From: Fasciola hepatica | Taxonomy: Eukaryota > Platyhelminthes > Trematoda > Plagiorchiida > Fasciolidae | Direction of reading: 5' to 3' | Assembly: GCA_948099385.1 (NCBI GenBank) | Contig: CANUEZ040000163.1 | Location: 8,168,501-8,232,500 of the forward strand | DNA: 64,000 nt | Program-made: the position numbers and the translations under genes | Shown: piece after piece, positions 13,633 to 24,700 of the stretch | Layout of the letters: every line of letters starts with the position of its first letter | Numbering within the stretch: the first letter of the stretch is position 1 | Notes under the pieces: generated by a model | The model's input: the letters and a program-made list of their open reading frames with translations, nothing else | The model's database searches: none | Told to the model about the DNA's origin: nothing

Positions 13633-14300
13633 AAATGAAAACTCCCCTCTTTAACAAATCCATTGATAGTGGTGCTATTCCTGCTTCTTGGAAACCTGCC
13701 GCGGTTGTACTTGTTCCCTAATGCTCCGCATGTAACATGCTGTTTAAACGATTTCTTCCCGCTGCCATCGCGTTATGGGCGCTCGAGTGGACCGAGTGTG
13801 CCAAAAGTAGACTAATGCTTTTCTCTGTTGGTAAACCCAATGACCGGTATCAGTTTGCTCACAAGAAAAACAGATGCCCTCTGGACTCAGTGGCTTCAAT
13901 TTTTCACTACACCTCTGGAAGCACAGAGAGATTTGCTCTCCGTTCTGTCTTCCACGATTCAGATCTTGTTTTTCGTTATTTCCGTCTCCAAAAGCCAAAG
14001 TTGTATAGCTATCTGGGTCCTCATATTGCGTGCTTAAAGACGAATTATCCTACAAAACCCAGCGTACAAAGGTGAATAGCATTTTTTCAAATCCTCTGAT
14101 GAGCCACTCTGGTGTTCTCAGGGTGCTGTTCGTCCCCCTCATCTTTTAGCCGCGTATATCAGTAAGTTATCCATGACTCACCTTTTGCTGCTGTTCAGTT
14201 AACCCCATGGTTTGATGCTTTGTCTGTCCATCCTGAAGTCAACATGATATTACCTCATTCAGAGAACTTTTGCAATACTCAAAATCTTCAGTCGCTTTCC
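13633..14300 (+). pseudogene. CR1/Jockey-like LINE reverse transcriptase remnant
   Basis: Three blocks appear in order across frameshifts. At 13,644-13,719 the frame reads LFNKSIDSGAIPASWKPAAV, the N-terminal reverse transcriptase signature of CR1/Jockey-like LINEs ('LFN-x-S-x-x-x-G-x-IP-x-x-WK-x-A'). About 127 codons later, at 14,104-14,160, SQGAVRPPHLLAAYI matches the 'PQGSVLGPLLF-x-x-YI' block. Beyond it, PWFDALS in another frame stands where the catalytic 'FADD' is expected, followed by a NTQNLQSLSGL-like helix. Spacing fits the family. In-frame stops and at least one frameshift show it is dead, and the catalytic Asp pair is not intact. Remains of the thumb region may continue to about 14,760. 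It lies inside the spacer of the large inverted duplication. Confidence 0.55.
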
Positions 14301-14769
14301 GGTCTACATCTCTGTATTTGAATATCTCGGGTGCGCATTCACCCATTCTCGATCTCTTTATCCCTCTGTTCGTTCTTTTCAAAGTAAACTAATGTGTCAT
14401 TACTGCACCAACATGCAACCGTCTCCCCTATACTCCGAACAGTGCAAGGAAATGTGTTGACTGTTTTTTCAAACAACCAGACTAAGGCTGTTTGGTATTA
14501 GATAGGCTGTCATCATTTTATTCATTTTTCGATGCGTCCAGCCAATCCTTATTCACTGCTAACCTATTACCTTTTCCAATCTATGTGTACAGCAATTTCC
14601 TTAAATATACCATGACTTGGTTATTGTCAGCTTGTTACGTCAACGAAATAAACATTTTGCCTAAGTCAAATTCCCTATAAAGATCTTTGCGGAACCTTCC
14701 GATTGATCGGCGACATCTTCTCACTTATTTGCTTTCCATCTATTCTAACAGTAGATCTGAGAAACATTG

Positions 14770-17700
14770 GATAGAGATGCATTTTAAAAAATAATGTTGA
14801 AACTTTGAAGCAAAAATCATGTTGCCCTTTGTTCCACTTACCGCCTTCCGCAGAGGTTCAAACCAGGTAAATGACAGCAAAAAGGAGGGAGCGTACGATG
14901 GTCATTATTTTACCCATTGAACAATTCGGTTTGTGTGCAAGCTTCCATAGCTCGATGGATGACCTTTTTGACCAAAGATTTGTGGCTGTGAGTACCACTC
15001 AATCATCAACAAAATAATCAAGAAACGCTCAACAACACACCAGTCAGTCAACCTGTCAACTACTTCAGATATTTTTGAACCACAAATTTGTGTTAGTTTT
15101 CATAAAATATTACGAGTGACCAGGGACAGGTGACGAGCAGCAAGTAGTGCACCGATAATTGAACACAACTAAGATGGAGATCAAAGGGATGCGCGCCTCC
15201 TAACCAACCGATAGTATATTGTGGCACAGGATCTCATTATTCCTTGAAGGTAATTTTCAGCTGCCATGGAGATTTGTATTATCCGCATCTGATCCACTTC
15301 CCTCTCAAGGTTGTCTCACAAAATTTGATTGGACTTATATCAGGAGTTCGAATTGGCTACTGGAGCCTCTTCCTGTCGTGACCAACATTGAAATCGAACA
15401 CCATGATGAAAAGATATGCAGGCTCGTTGACGTACTCGAAAAACGCTCCAGTGCTGAGCAGGGGCAATATGCGGTAAATCAGTACTTCTAGGCAAACGCG
15501 ACCATTGACTGTGTCGTTCAGAAACACCAGCTTCTTCCGACGTTCCCACATGATGGTTTTCCAGACATGCACTGAAACTGCGGTGTGTTGACTCGTTGCT
15601 GTCATCATACCTTTTTTGTTTCCTACAGAGATTTGTTTCCGAACAAGTATTCAACGACCATGTTTGAATAACAAGAAAACTTTCTCCCAGTTTCAAAAAA
15701 TTGATGATGAGCCGATTGATCCTAATATCCTTTGTACTACTTGAAAGACCAGAATGCGTGGCAATCTCGTGGAGTAACCTTGATTCCCGACTTCCGATGG
15801 CACGCCAGAGAAAATTTAAACTTGAGAGCGTCACATGGGTTCAGACGAAAGATAACTGTGGAAGCCGTCAATCTGGAAAATACACTTGTATTTGACCTTC
15901 ACCGCAAGGCTGTTGCCACTTCAGACTGTTCGAAGCAGAAGAACAACAGTGTTCCGTTTGTTGGGAATCTTGTCAAATAACTATCCATGAATCTCAACCA
16001 TATCTACTCGCTTTATTAACTACTTTGTTTCCAAGTTGTGCTACTGCTTATACAAACTTCATTGGGTCGTGTCTCCCTGTCCGTTGATGTACTGGTATTC
16101 ACACAGACCCCATTGGTTTGACAATTCACATTTCCGCTCTTATGCTTTATTCCCTTTGTGACGACCTGTTGAGTCAGTCTTCGGGCCGTGCGTTTATCTA
16201 TGACATCACCGGTCACCTCTACCCCTCTATCGCCCCCAGACGTCCCGTGAATCGAACCGCCCGTTTTAAATCGACAAACTCTTATGTAAGACACTGACCG
16301 CGACTGATCATCTGTCACCATCCTTCTCATACACTAGCCTGTCCCACTCTATTACTGTTTGAGTCCGGCCTTGACCGTACCCGAGTTTGCTTGCCCTCTG
16401 AATTGGAAGTTTATTCGAATTTATTCACACATCAGGGATGGACCGCTCACAGTTTGGCGTGTGCATTCATTCATGTTTGACTGATTTTATTGCAGTTCTA
16501 GTGAGCCAGTAAGTCCGCAGTATTTGAATATGCATATCAAGTTCTTATTTCACCAGTTCATGAACCACTGGACAGCTCCCTTTATGGTACCTAAAAGGTG
16601 AGTTTATTTTACAGCTTCTGAAGAAACAGTACCTTTGTCCATGGGATCGTACTTCGCTTCGTTCCCTGTTCAACTCGAATGAGGACAATTTGGTAATGCA
16701 GCTCTATGGGCTGACAGGGAACGTTACCTCGAAAAAAGTGGGTTGACACGGAAATATAACTTGGGCAGAACGCGTATTTATTCATAAAATGATATTTTGC
16801 AGTTTGGCCCTAAGTATTCAACCTATTTTCGGATACAAGTATATAACTAATGGTCTGAAGAATCGGGACTGAGATGTGATTGTAATAAAAAACAAATTAA
16901 TTGTCTGCTACAAATAAAATGTGCAAGACAGTGTAGGACTTTGGACTCCATCGAAGCACCTGGAATTTCTGAGAAGTAGATTTCGTGATCTTCGAAATGA
17001 CCGATTTGTATGCAATACAAAAACGAAAACCATGCCAATTTCCAAAGGTACTAAGAATTCTTTGGAATTGGGTCGATAACCGATTTTGATGGTTGTGCGA
17101 ATGTTCATATGGATTATTCCACAGCCTACGGATGTCACGACCACGATCTCAGATGCTTTGCTTTTCTAACATTTTTCAGCTTGGTTTGGGTAATATCAAG
17201 ATGGTACACCAGTTTGATTCAGCATCGATAAAAATGGCATCTGACATATCCTGACTTCGAATGAGTTGACATCAACCTAGGAATTAAATTACCGATGACT
17301 TTTGGCGACTCGAATAAGCCGAAATGTTGCATACTCGCGGAGTAGTGGTATCGTTGCATGTTAGACATTATCGATGCTCATTCATGTTAAATTTTACTTC
17401 ATAATGACAGGTAGCATGGATCCGAAGATGTGCTCCGACAATGTTCACAAATAAAAATTCTGTTGGATTTGTCCAAAATAGTTGAGTCTGGGACGTGGAC
17501 GATCATCATACCAGCTACGCCATCACAATGAGCAGCTTTTGTGGAAATCTCGGGAACAGTTCACGATGACGCGGGTCCAGTGAAACTTACGGAAGCATGA
17601 ATTTCACGTCACCTTCACCATCAGTATTGTCCTTCATTCCACGACATCTAACATGGTTCAAAGCAATGTTATCGATCGTGCACTTTCTTGATATGACGGA

Positions 17701-19270
17701 AAAGACGGATAGGAAGCCATTGCGAGGTTTTCTCACTGACTTGGCAGATTGCGCATATGGTCACTCAGTGGATCTGAATCGTTTCTTTGGCCAGTAGAAA
17801 TTGTATTTACCATTTCTTTTCCCTCAACGTAAGCTTCAAATGCATGAAAGATATCTGTAAATATAGTGAATGGTCGCTGAATATTTGCGTTTAGGCTACT
17901 GCGAATTTTCTTTGTAGAAATTTTCAGATAATGATAATTTCGTCTGACGAAATATTATTTATTGTTTTGGTCACATTCGACATCTATAGAGTTTACTTTG
18001 GAAGTTCAAAATTTTGATCTGAAGAATCCTTTATGTTTCAAATAAATATATAAACAGGCTTTTGACTAGTTACTTCTGTCGAGATCATGAGGGTTAAATA
18101 TACAACTTGTCCCGTCTAATTGTTCACCGGTCAAGTCAGTTGAGTCACAAAGTGCTTGAATACCATTAGGGTCAACGAGGTTCGGGCGAAAATATATTCA
18201 TACTCATTCATATAAACGACGCACACGAGTAGAACAATTTATCAGAAAATATCCTATTTATCACTGACAAAAGTGGTCTGCAAATTTTTCCGAAACATTT
18301 TTGACATACTCAGAGTTCACTGTGACCTGTTGAAAAAGAGCCATTCAAAAGTTACAAAATTTACAAAAAATAAGAGGACGACCACTTATCTTTAATCCCA
18401 CCTTCTTTGAGCTGTGGGATTTATAGGTACCAATTTTAAATACTAATATCAAACACTGCAATTTGGCTATCAACTGATTCAACCTGATATTCGACATATT
18501 TGTTGTAATTTTTTCAGGTAATATACCTGCTACACCGAAAGCTTAAACGAGAGTGGCCTTCTGGCCCCAGTTCCGCCAGAGATATTTTGTTGACAGATCT
18601 GAAAGTTCAGTTTAAGCGCCCTCATCAAGACTGTGGTGTATTACAATGAGTGAATCAAACCTGTGGATTTATTCCATGAAATGTATACACTCATCCAAGC
18701 AAGTTTCATCAACCAGCACGAAGATATTCTTAGAGTTTCTCATCTTTAGAATATCTCCACAAACCGGTCGAATTCACGCTTACGTAACTGATTCATTGAT
18801 TCGTGGTGGTAAAAGCTTCCCAATTTGCTTAGTGTACCACAACCGAACAGCACTACAGTTTCGTTAACCTGCTTGCCAAGTGGACCGCTCTATTTTCTGC
18901 GCTGCTTCGAATTTTGAAAAGATTCTGCACTTCGTTATTTGTTTCTAACCTGGCTGTGGGTATTTGTTTATGTATATTCATGCATATTTCATCTGTTCTG
19001 GAGCCACAAATTGTCGAACACCACGGCTATTCGATTTGAATTAGTTCTACTATCAGTAACCATGTTCTACCTATACTGTGCTTGAAGCAAGTGGGACCGA
19101 AAATCCGCTAGATGAACAGCACTAGACAGCGGGATGGTCGCAAGAAATTTGCATGCACTGTATCTTCACTTAGTAATTATGTTTATTTTATTTGGTCGGA
19201 TTGCACATCGTCGTGCGCAATAAATTCCCTTTATATTTTGCAATGCGTTTCGTATAAGGGAAGAAAAAAA
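14770..19270. other. Spacer of the inverted duplication, no supported gene
   Basis: The longest open frame of the window (164 codons, minus, 15,340-15,834) lies here, but overlapping frames on both strands are also open and it shows no domain. Other frames (16,016-16,330 minus; 17,597-17,797 plus; 18,646-18,867 plus) are equally anonymous. This may be old element sequence too decayed to read. Confidence 0.4.
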
Positions 19271-19524
19271 CAACCATAAACTTGCCAGTCAACTAAGAAT
19301 CGACTTAGATAACTACAGTGCTTACAATGATTCCTATCTTGAAGAAAATACTTCAAGTTACCAATGTGAATTAGTTGCTCTTCATTATTTTGGTTTTTAA
19401 TCAAGACTCGAAACAGTTTTAAATGTGAAATAGAATGTGATATTTCTTCGTTTAAGTTTGCCCGTCCTGAGTATTTCTTCCTGTCTGGAATCGACGACGT
19501 TTCACAAATTGCTTCCGAATCCAA
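19231..19524 (-). other. Conserved duplicated open frame, function unknown (right copy)
   Basis: This is the mirror copy of the frame at 12,426-12,740, identical over nearly its whole length except Pro to Arg in the LF-x-VLIKNQ segment and changes at RFLV(D/V). After the conserved QVYG the two copies read into unrelated sequence, so the C-terminal tail differs (CFFLPLYETHCKI here). That divergence point is also the inner edge of the inverted arms. No family was recognised, and no ATG begins the frame. Confidence 0.3.
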
Positions 19525-19936
19525 ACAGATATAAAACTCACAATCAATCAGTTAGCTGATTTGTTTGCAGTTCTTTGCTTGTTCGTCTCCTGTGAGTCAG
19601 ATAGCCTAGATCACTTGGGTCTCTGTTCGACTTTTGAGGAAACTGGTTTCTGATAATACGGATGGTGTTGTATACGTTTGTTTACAGATAAAAAAGATGT
19701 GAGATAGTCAGCCAAATAGTGACCCTGAAATTGTTACGGTGGTCGGTTGTACAAGTACGCGAAAATATAAGGTATCCATTTTCTCCGATGGCAGTAATCT
19801 AAAGTGCATTTCATTGAGTTTTGAAATCTATTTTTGTTTTTGTTGAAAATGCTACTCCATCTGCTTATTCATATTTCATGTCAATTTCATTCGTTTTGTT
19901 GAATATTCAATTGTTTTCTCTGCCAATGAATTGCAG

Positions 19937-20047
19937 AAATTGTACGGATATCGATTGAAGACAGTAAAATGTTATCAAAGCTTACCAACGAGTTTGAAGA
20001 TGCAGTTCAAAAGTTCGCAGATATAGTTGTTGCAAATCTTCGTGAAT
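19937..20047 (+). other. Candidate 111-nt coding exon, right copy
   Basis: Identical to the left copy at 11,930-12,040. The acceptor TTGCAG is at 19,931-19,936 and the donor GTGAGT at 20,048-20,053. The near-identity between the arms ends ten bases beyond this exon, so exon and both splice signals lie just inside the homogenised block. The peptide is acidic and helix-like with no known domain. Confidence 0.35.
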
Positions 20048-20385
20048 GTGAGTTATCCCAAATATTTATCGGACTATTTATGCTTTTTCTTGATTTAAGT
20101 CATACTACATTGGTTCCTCTCGGCTGTTTTGGCTGGATGGCAGTCGTCTGCATTCATCAGTGCCATAATATTACGAAAGCAATCGATGAAACTGAATGAT
20201 AGTAAAACATGTTTCTTGAGAAAAGCACATCAAAGAATCACTCCTTCGTCATACTGTACTGAAATCTTCGGTCTTCCCGTGAAGAAATACGACTTTCATC
20301 TGTATCCAGGATCCATTTTGGAAAGGTTCAGTGACCTTTCGTTCAGTAAAATGTACTGCCTTTCGTAGATTTGTGCAGCAAATAG

Positions 20386-20595
20386 GTGTTTCAAAGCCTG
20401 TGGCATTCATTCAAGAATTATTTTAATCCTAGTGATACCATTATCGATCCTCTAATATCTCATTCCGTGACGCAGTTGGTTGCCTGGACTATTGTATCTC
20501 AGTTTGGTCTCTCTTTGGTAGTTATAAATACAAAGCAGACTACAGTGTTTCATCGTCCAAAGCGACTGGCCGAATCTGTTTCTGTGCAAAGTTGA
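20386..20595 (+). pseudogene. Duplicated coding-like relic, diverged pair
   Basis: The peptide here (FQSLWHSFKNYFNPSDTI, then an end of KRLAESVSVQS) aligns along its whole length with the minus-strand frame at 11,404-11,652 (FQSLWHSHKNYLNPNDNL, end KRLAKTVHVRS), and both stop at the same place. Upstream, both arms share NLRSSREEIRLSS in frame, but stops follow in each. The shared frame is suggestive of a former coding segment, although nucleotide similarity alone (about 75% by eye) would also keep the frame alike. Family unknown. Confidence 0.25.
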
Positions 20596-20831
20596 GGTCA
20601 CGTGAATTATCTTGATCGTTCTGGAGCTTGAATGAAGCAGGGTATAGCAGAGGGGCCTCTTTGAGAGTATTTTTATTTACTCAGTGTTTTACAACGTCTT
20701 TAAAGTCCGATATCCAGCTTCTGCGTAACACTCGGAACGAATTATCACTATGCAATTTTGCACAAACTTGATGTTGTCCAGACAAATGGAAATCTCCGGG
20801 CAAAGAGCGGCAACACGAGTGCATAGACTAT

Positions 20832-21252
20832 AAGGCATATGTGATAACTGAGTGATGATATTTGTTGTTTTTGATTTAACCGACTGATGAACTAAATGCG
20901 TAACTGGCCAACTGACTCATTCACTGATTGCTTGGCTTGGTGTATGCATGATTGAGAAGCTGAATGATTGAGGGACAGGTTTGTGTACTCAGAAACTGTT
21001 TGCGTTTAGTGCGAACTCTTTCAGGTCACTAGGTAGTAAGTGAAAAACAGGACCAAATGCGATTGTAACGGAAAAATCAGTTCGAATTGATTCAATTTCT
21101 CATCGCAATGTGTATTCGAAACCTAATATTTAAAATCACACCTTTAAAACAATAATGAATATTTTCCACAGCCCTATCGGTATACTGAATTTTGTTCCTG
21201 AGAAATTCAATGGTACTTTTTACAATTTCAGAGACCAAAAGTCTTTACAAAT
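20832..21252. repeat. Segment present only in the right arm
   Basis: On both sides the two arms align (GCATAGACTAT at 20,821-20,831; GGTCGATTTTTCG-like at 21,259), but in the left arm these flanks meet directly near 11,138. The extra sequence is loosely periodic in ACTGA/TGATT words near 20,880-20,980, with no coding motif. It is either an insertion here or a deletion in the left arm. I could not identify target-site duplications. Confidence 0.6.
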
Positions 21253-21749
21253 CAGCATGGTCGATTTTTCGAAAAAGCGCTTTGGAACTCCGACAAGGTC
21301 AGAACAATTATGGGAAATAAACATCTCTTGCTTAGGTATTCAGGAATAGACACAACCATCTAGTTTTTGCGTAATTTTTTTATGCGGGACACGGTTTAGT
21401 CTGAAGAAGAATGACAAACGTGAATCGGTTGAGGTTTTCCTTATTCAGTTTGCTTTTCAGTGAAATAAAATGAAACAGTGGAATTTGATTATATTAGAAA
21501 AATTTGAGATTTCATATTGCGAACAACAGAAGGAATGAACTCATTCAAAATTTTTGATATATTCTTACAAACCAAATGCGATTTAAATATACTTTGAAAT
21601 TTCAATCACTATCAACAAAAAATAATGTAGATTTTATTTGTGTTTTGCAACAGTCCATGTTTTTTTCATTTGTTGTTGAAAACTATCATTGTGTGAAATA
21701 TAATTTTGTGTTTGTGCTTCAAAACTTATCAGCTTTGCATGAGTCTTGG

Positions 21750-24700
21750 TATGCCCCGTAAAATCTTACTGGTGTGGGGGTGACGGCTTAAGAACGACAT
21801 GGCAGATTTGTAACGCGGCCAAAAGAAAGCAGCAGTTACTAGGATAACAGCGAATAAAACCAGTGTGTTTGGTCGCCACGAGGTGCAACTGAGACATTCG
21901 AGAGGTGCTAAAAAGGGAATTTGACGTTGTTTCAATACGAGTGGAATTGGGACCATTTTGAAAATTTTGTGGAATTCTCTCTGATCTATTCACTGAATAG
22001 TTCACTAAGTGTCAAGAGTGATAAGTAGCTCTTTCATCGTTTTGGTATCAGCAAGAAACAATGTGACTGAATCACTACTTTGACAGTTAAAGCCGTTGCG
22101 ACGTATTCGGTTAACACCAGACACAATTGTTCATTTTCCGAGCACATGAAATAAAAGAGCAAGGAAAATATTGGGTAAGTGCTCCTATGATCCGCTCACA
22201 TTGAGTTCGTTTGTTGGAGGCGGACCACGCGTGATCAAAACATCTTAAGACCTAGCAGTTTCAAGAATAGTGAGAACTTGAGGAAGTGGGTTTTGGCTAT
22301 GGTTCATAAAAGCCGTTCTTGAACATAAGTACTAACTGTGTTTTGATGGTTATTCAGTTGCGGCGTATGTGAATTTCGTTCACTGACATGTCACTTTAAA
22401 TTATCCAGCATATCCAATTTCAATTATTCGTTTGGTATCATCTAATGTACGCACGAAATGTATGCTGGAGCAATGCCTTGATGTCAAAAACCGATGAATA
22501 CGGTTGTAAAAATCATTCGAAAGTCCATTGCTTCGTCAAGCTTGTTCAAGCATAAAACTTCCACTTCACCTTTAAGAGGGTTAACTGTTCGCGATTCAGG
22601 GTTGTAAAGTGAGAGTTACAAATGCATTATATTAACAGTTTGAATTCCAAGCAGTCCAGTAGTTAGCAGATATTCTTTAACCCGTGAACAAAGGAGCTAT
22701 TGCACTAGAGAATTCTCACAGACTTTTGTTCCAATATTCACAATATGATTTGCAGAGCTAATTCTGGAATAAAAGCGGCCTTCGTGAGGACAATCATAGA
22801 GAGGGTGGTCGACACTAGTGATACTTTTCACAGTTAAAAATGTGTTACGATATACCTTGTTAGCTATTTGTAAAAATGGAATGGATGAGACACGACTAAA
22901 TGAAAGAATGCGTCAGTGTGTCACTCTAGAATCCTTCCCTAGTAATTATCGAAAGGTCACTGAATAGAAATAGTGTTGCACTGTAAAGGTGCACTAAGGG
23001 ACAAGGGGATACAGAGATAACGGGACATCGTCTGAGTTATCACGTTAAAAACAGAGATGTCACAACTTGAACATGTAATGGCAACATCTAAAGATCCGTG
23101 AAGGAGAGTGTTTGACGTCATTTCGAGGTACTCAATAGATTGAACTATGCGTAATTAGAAGTTGTCACTAGTGTGATTATAACTTAATCATTTTCTGTTT
23201 TGTTATACTCACTTCCTTCTTTGTGTCAGGTCAGAGTCTCGCACACTACGTGGACAACAACTCAGTATTCCTTCGTGACGGGAAGTACGCCTGATTTGCC
23301 CCGATCTTTATTCACGCTTTGGCGCCAGCCGTATTGACTCATCCATTTTGCCATGTGCTGATTGGTTTTACTCTGTTACGCGTGACTGCACATGCAGTTA
23401 AGCTCTCTATACCAACTCACTTGTTTGCTTGTGTTTAAGACCGGGTTTTGTGTTTACGCTCCCACAAATAAATGCAACGCTACTTTTACTAGTAAATTTC
23501 TAATTACGGAGACAACCATTTTTATTGTAGAATAGTATTGGGATATTTCAGTGAAGGGGTCGCGACCGAATAAAGGCTGATAGAGAGAGTTAATCAGCAG
23601 TTGTGCAAGGGCTCGAACACGTAGCTGAAATGTCCCAAGCCGAAAATGGTAACGGTTCGATCATACCAGTCAATAGTTATGCTTCACATGGAAGAACTAT
23701 TACTAAAATACGAGCAATATTTAGGTGATAGCCATTCCGTTCAGAAGAGGCGATTTGTGATGATTTCAGGACAGAAGGGCAAAGTCATCATCGAAGGCAC
23801 TATGAATTATCGATACGTGGTCTGCAACCTTTACCATGATCTAGGAGTACCTTGATCAGATGTCCTTGATATTGGAGTAAAAAAGGCAAAAATGACTGGC
23901 ACCTTGCAGAAAAGCGTTTATTGATGGGAAGTTTGAATGGCTTGCTGCCTGATCCAGTGTTTGGATACCATGCGAAAGTCAGTCAGTAAACCATTTCAAT
24001 GAAGGAGTAAAACAATCGAAGAAATGAAGCTTCTGAAATGAGGGTGATCGAGGAGTTTCAGTGGCAAGCAGAAAAATGACCAAGTAATGTCACCCGAAAG
24101 GTTTACCAAAATTATTCATTTGATTAAAAAGGCAGTCCCCTTAAACGGCAATTGGGCCTTCCCGATAAAATGCTTCAATTCTGGTTCATTGTTCCGGCGA
24201 AAGCTAAACGGAAGTGGCAAAAGGAATAAATTACTCTTATTCCACATTATTCATCTGCACATCAATAAATGCCTCACTGGGAAGTCATGTTATGTTACAC
24301 GGTTCTTTGAGTAGAATAAACGAGTGTTTTATGCACAGGAACGGACATTTCAATTTTCGCTACATCTCCAGGCAAAAGTTTATTTCTTTCAATTTCGGGT
24401 GAGACCGTACTCAGCTTGCGGACTCTCATTCAGAATGTGTTTACCAAACAATTCAATTATGGTAACAGGCAAGTAGATGAAAGCGACCAGACGGTATGGA
24501 CATTCGAGTGTTCTCCGAATATCCGTTTACCAGGATATAAATCATATTCATGACGAAAAACTCGGTAAACAATGGTTTTGCCGATACTTTGATGGATAGT
24601 GCCGCACACATGATTCCTCTCGTTAAATAGTTGTCCACTGTGATTATTTGGCTACTGCTAGTAACCACACCCGCATACATATAACCATACCCGCATGCCA

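Larger units (their letters stand above)
19272..21745 (-). repeat. Right arm of a large inverted duplication
   Basis: Reverse complement of 10,690-12,707. The 19,272-20,057 part is near-identical to the left arm. From 20,058 outward similarity falls abruptly but remains traceable, through the shared GGCTGGATGGCAGTCGTCT at about 20,131, the frame ending KRLAESVSVQS at 20,595, and a final match near 21,735. It carries about 420 bp (20,832-21,252) with no counterpart in the left arm. Inner and outer parts evidently have different divergence histories. Confidence 0.9.

Noticed and set aside
15340..15834. Longest open frame (164 codons, minus)
   Set aside because: Overlapping frames on both strands are open, no domain is visible, and composition is not convincingly coding.
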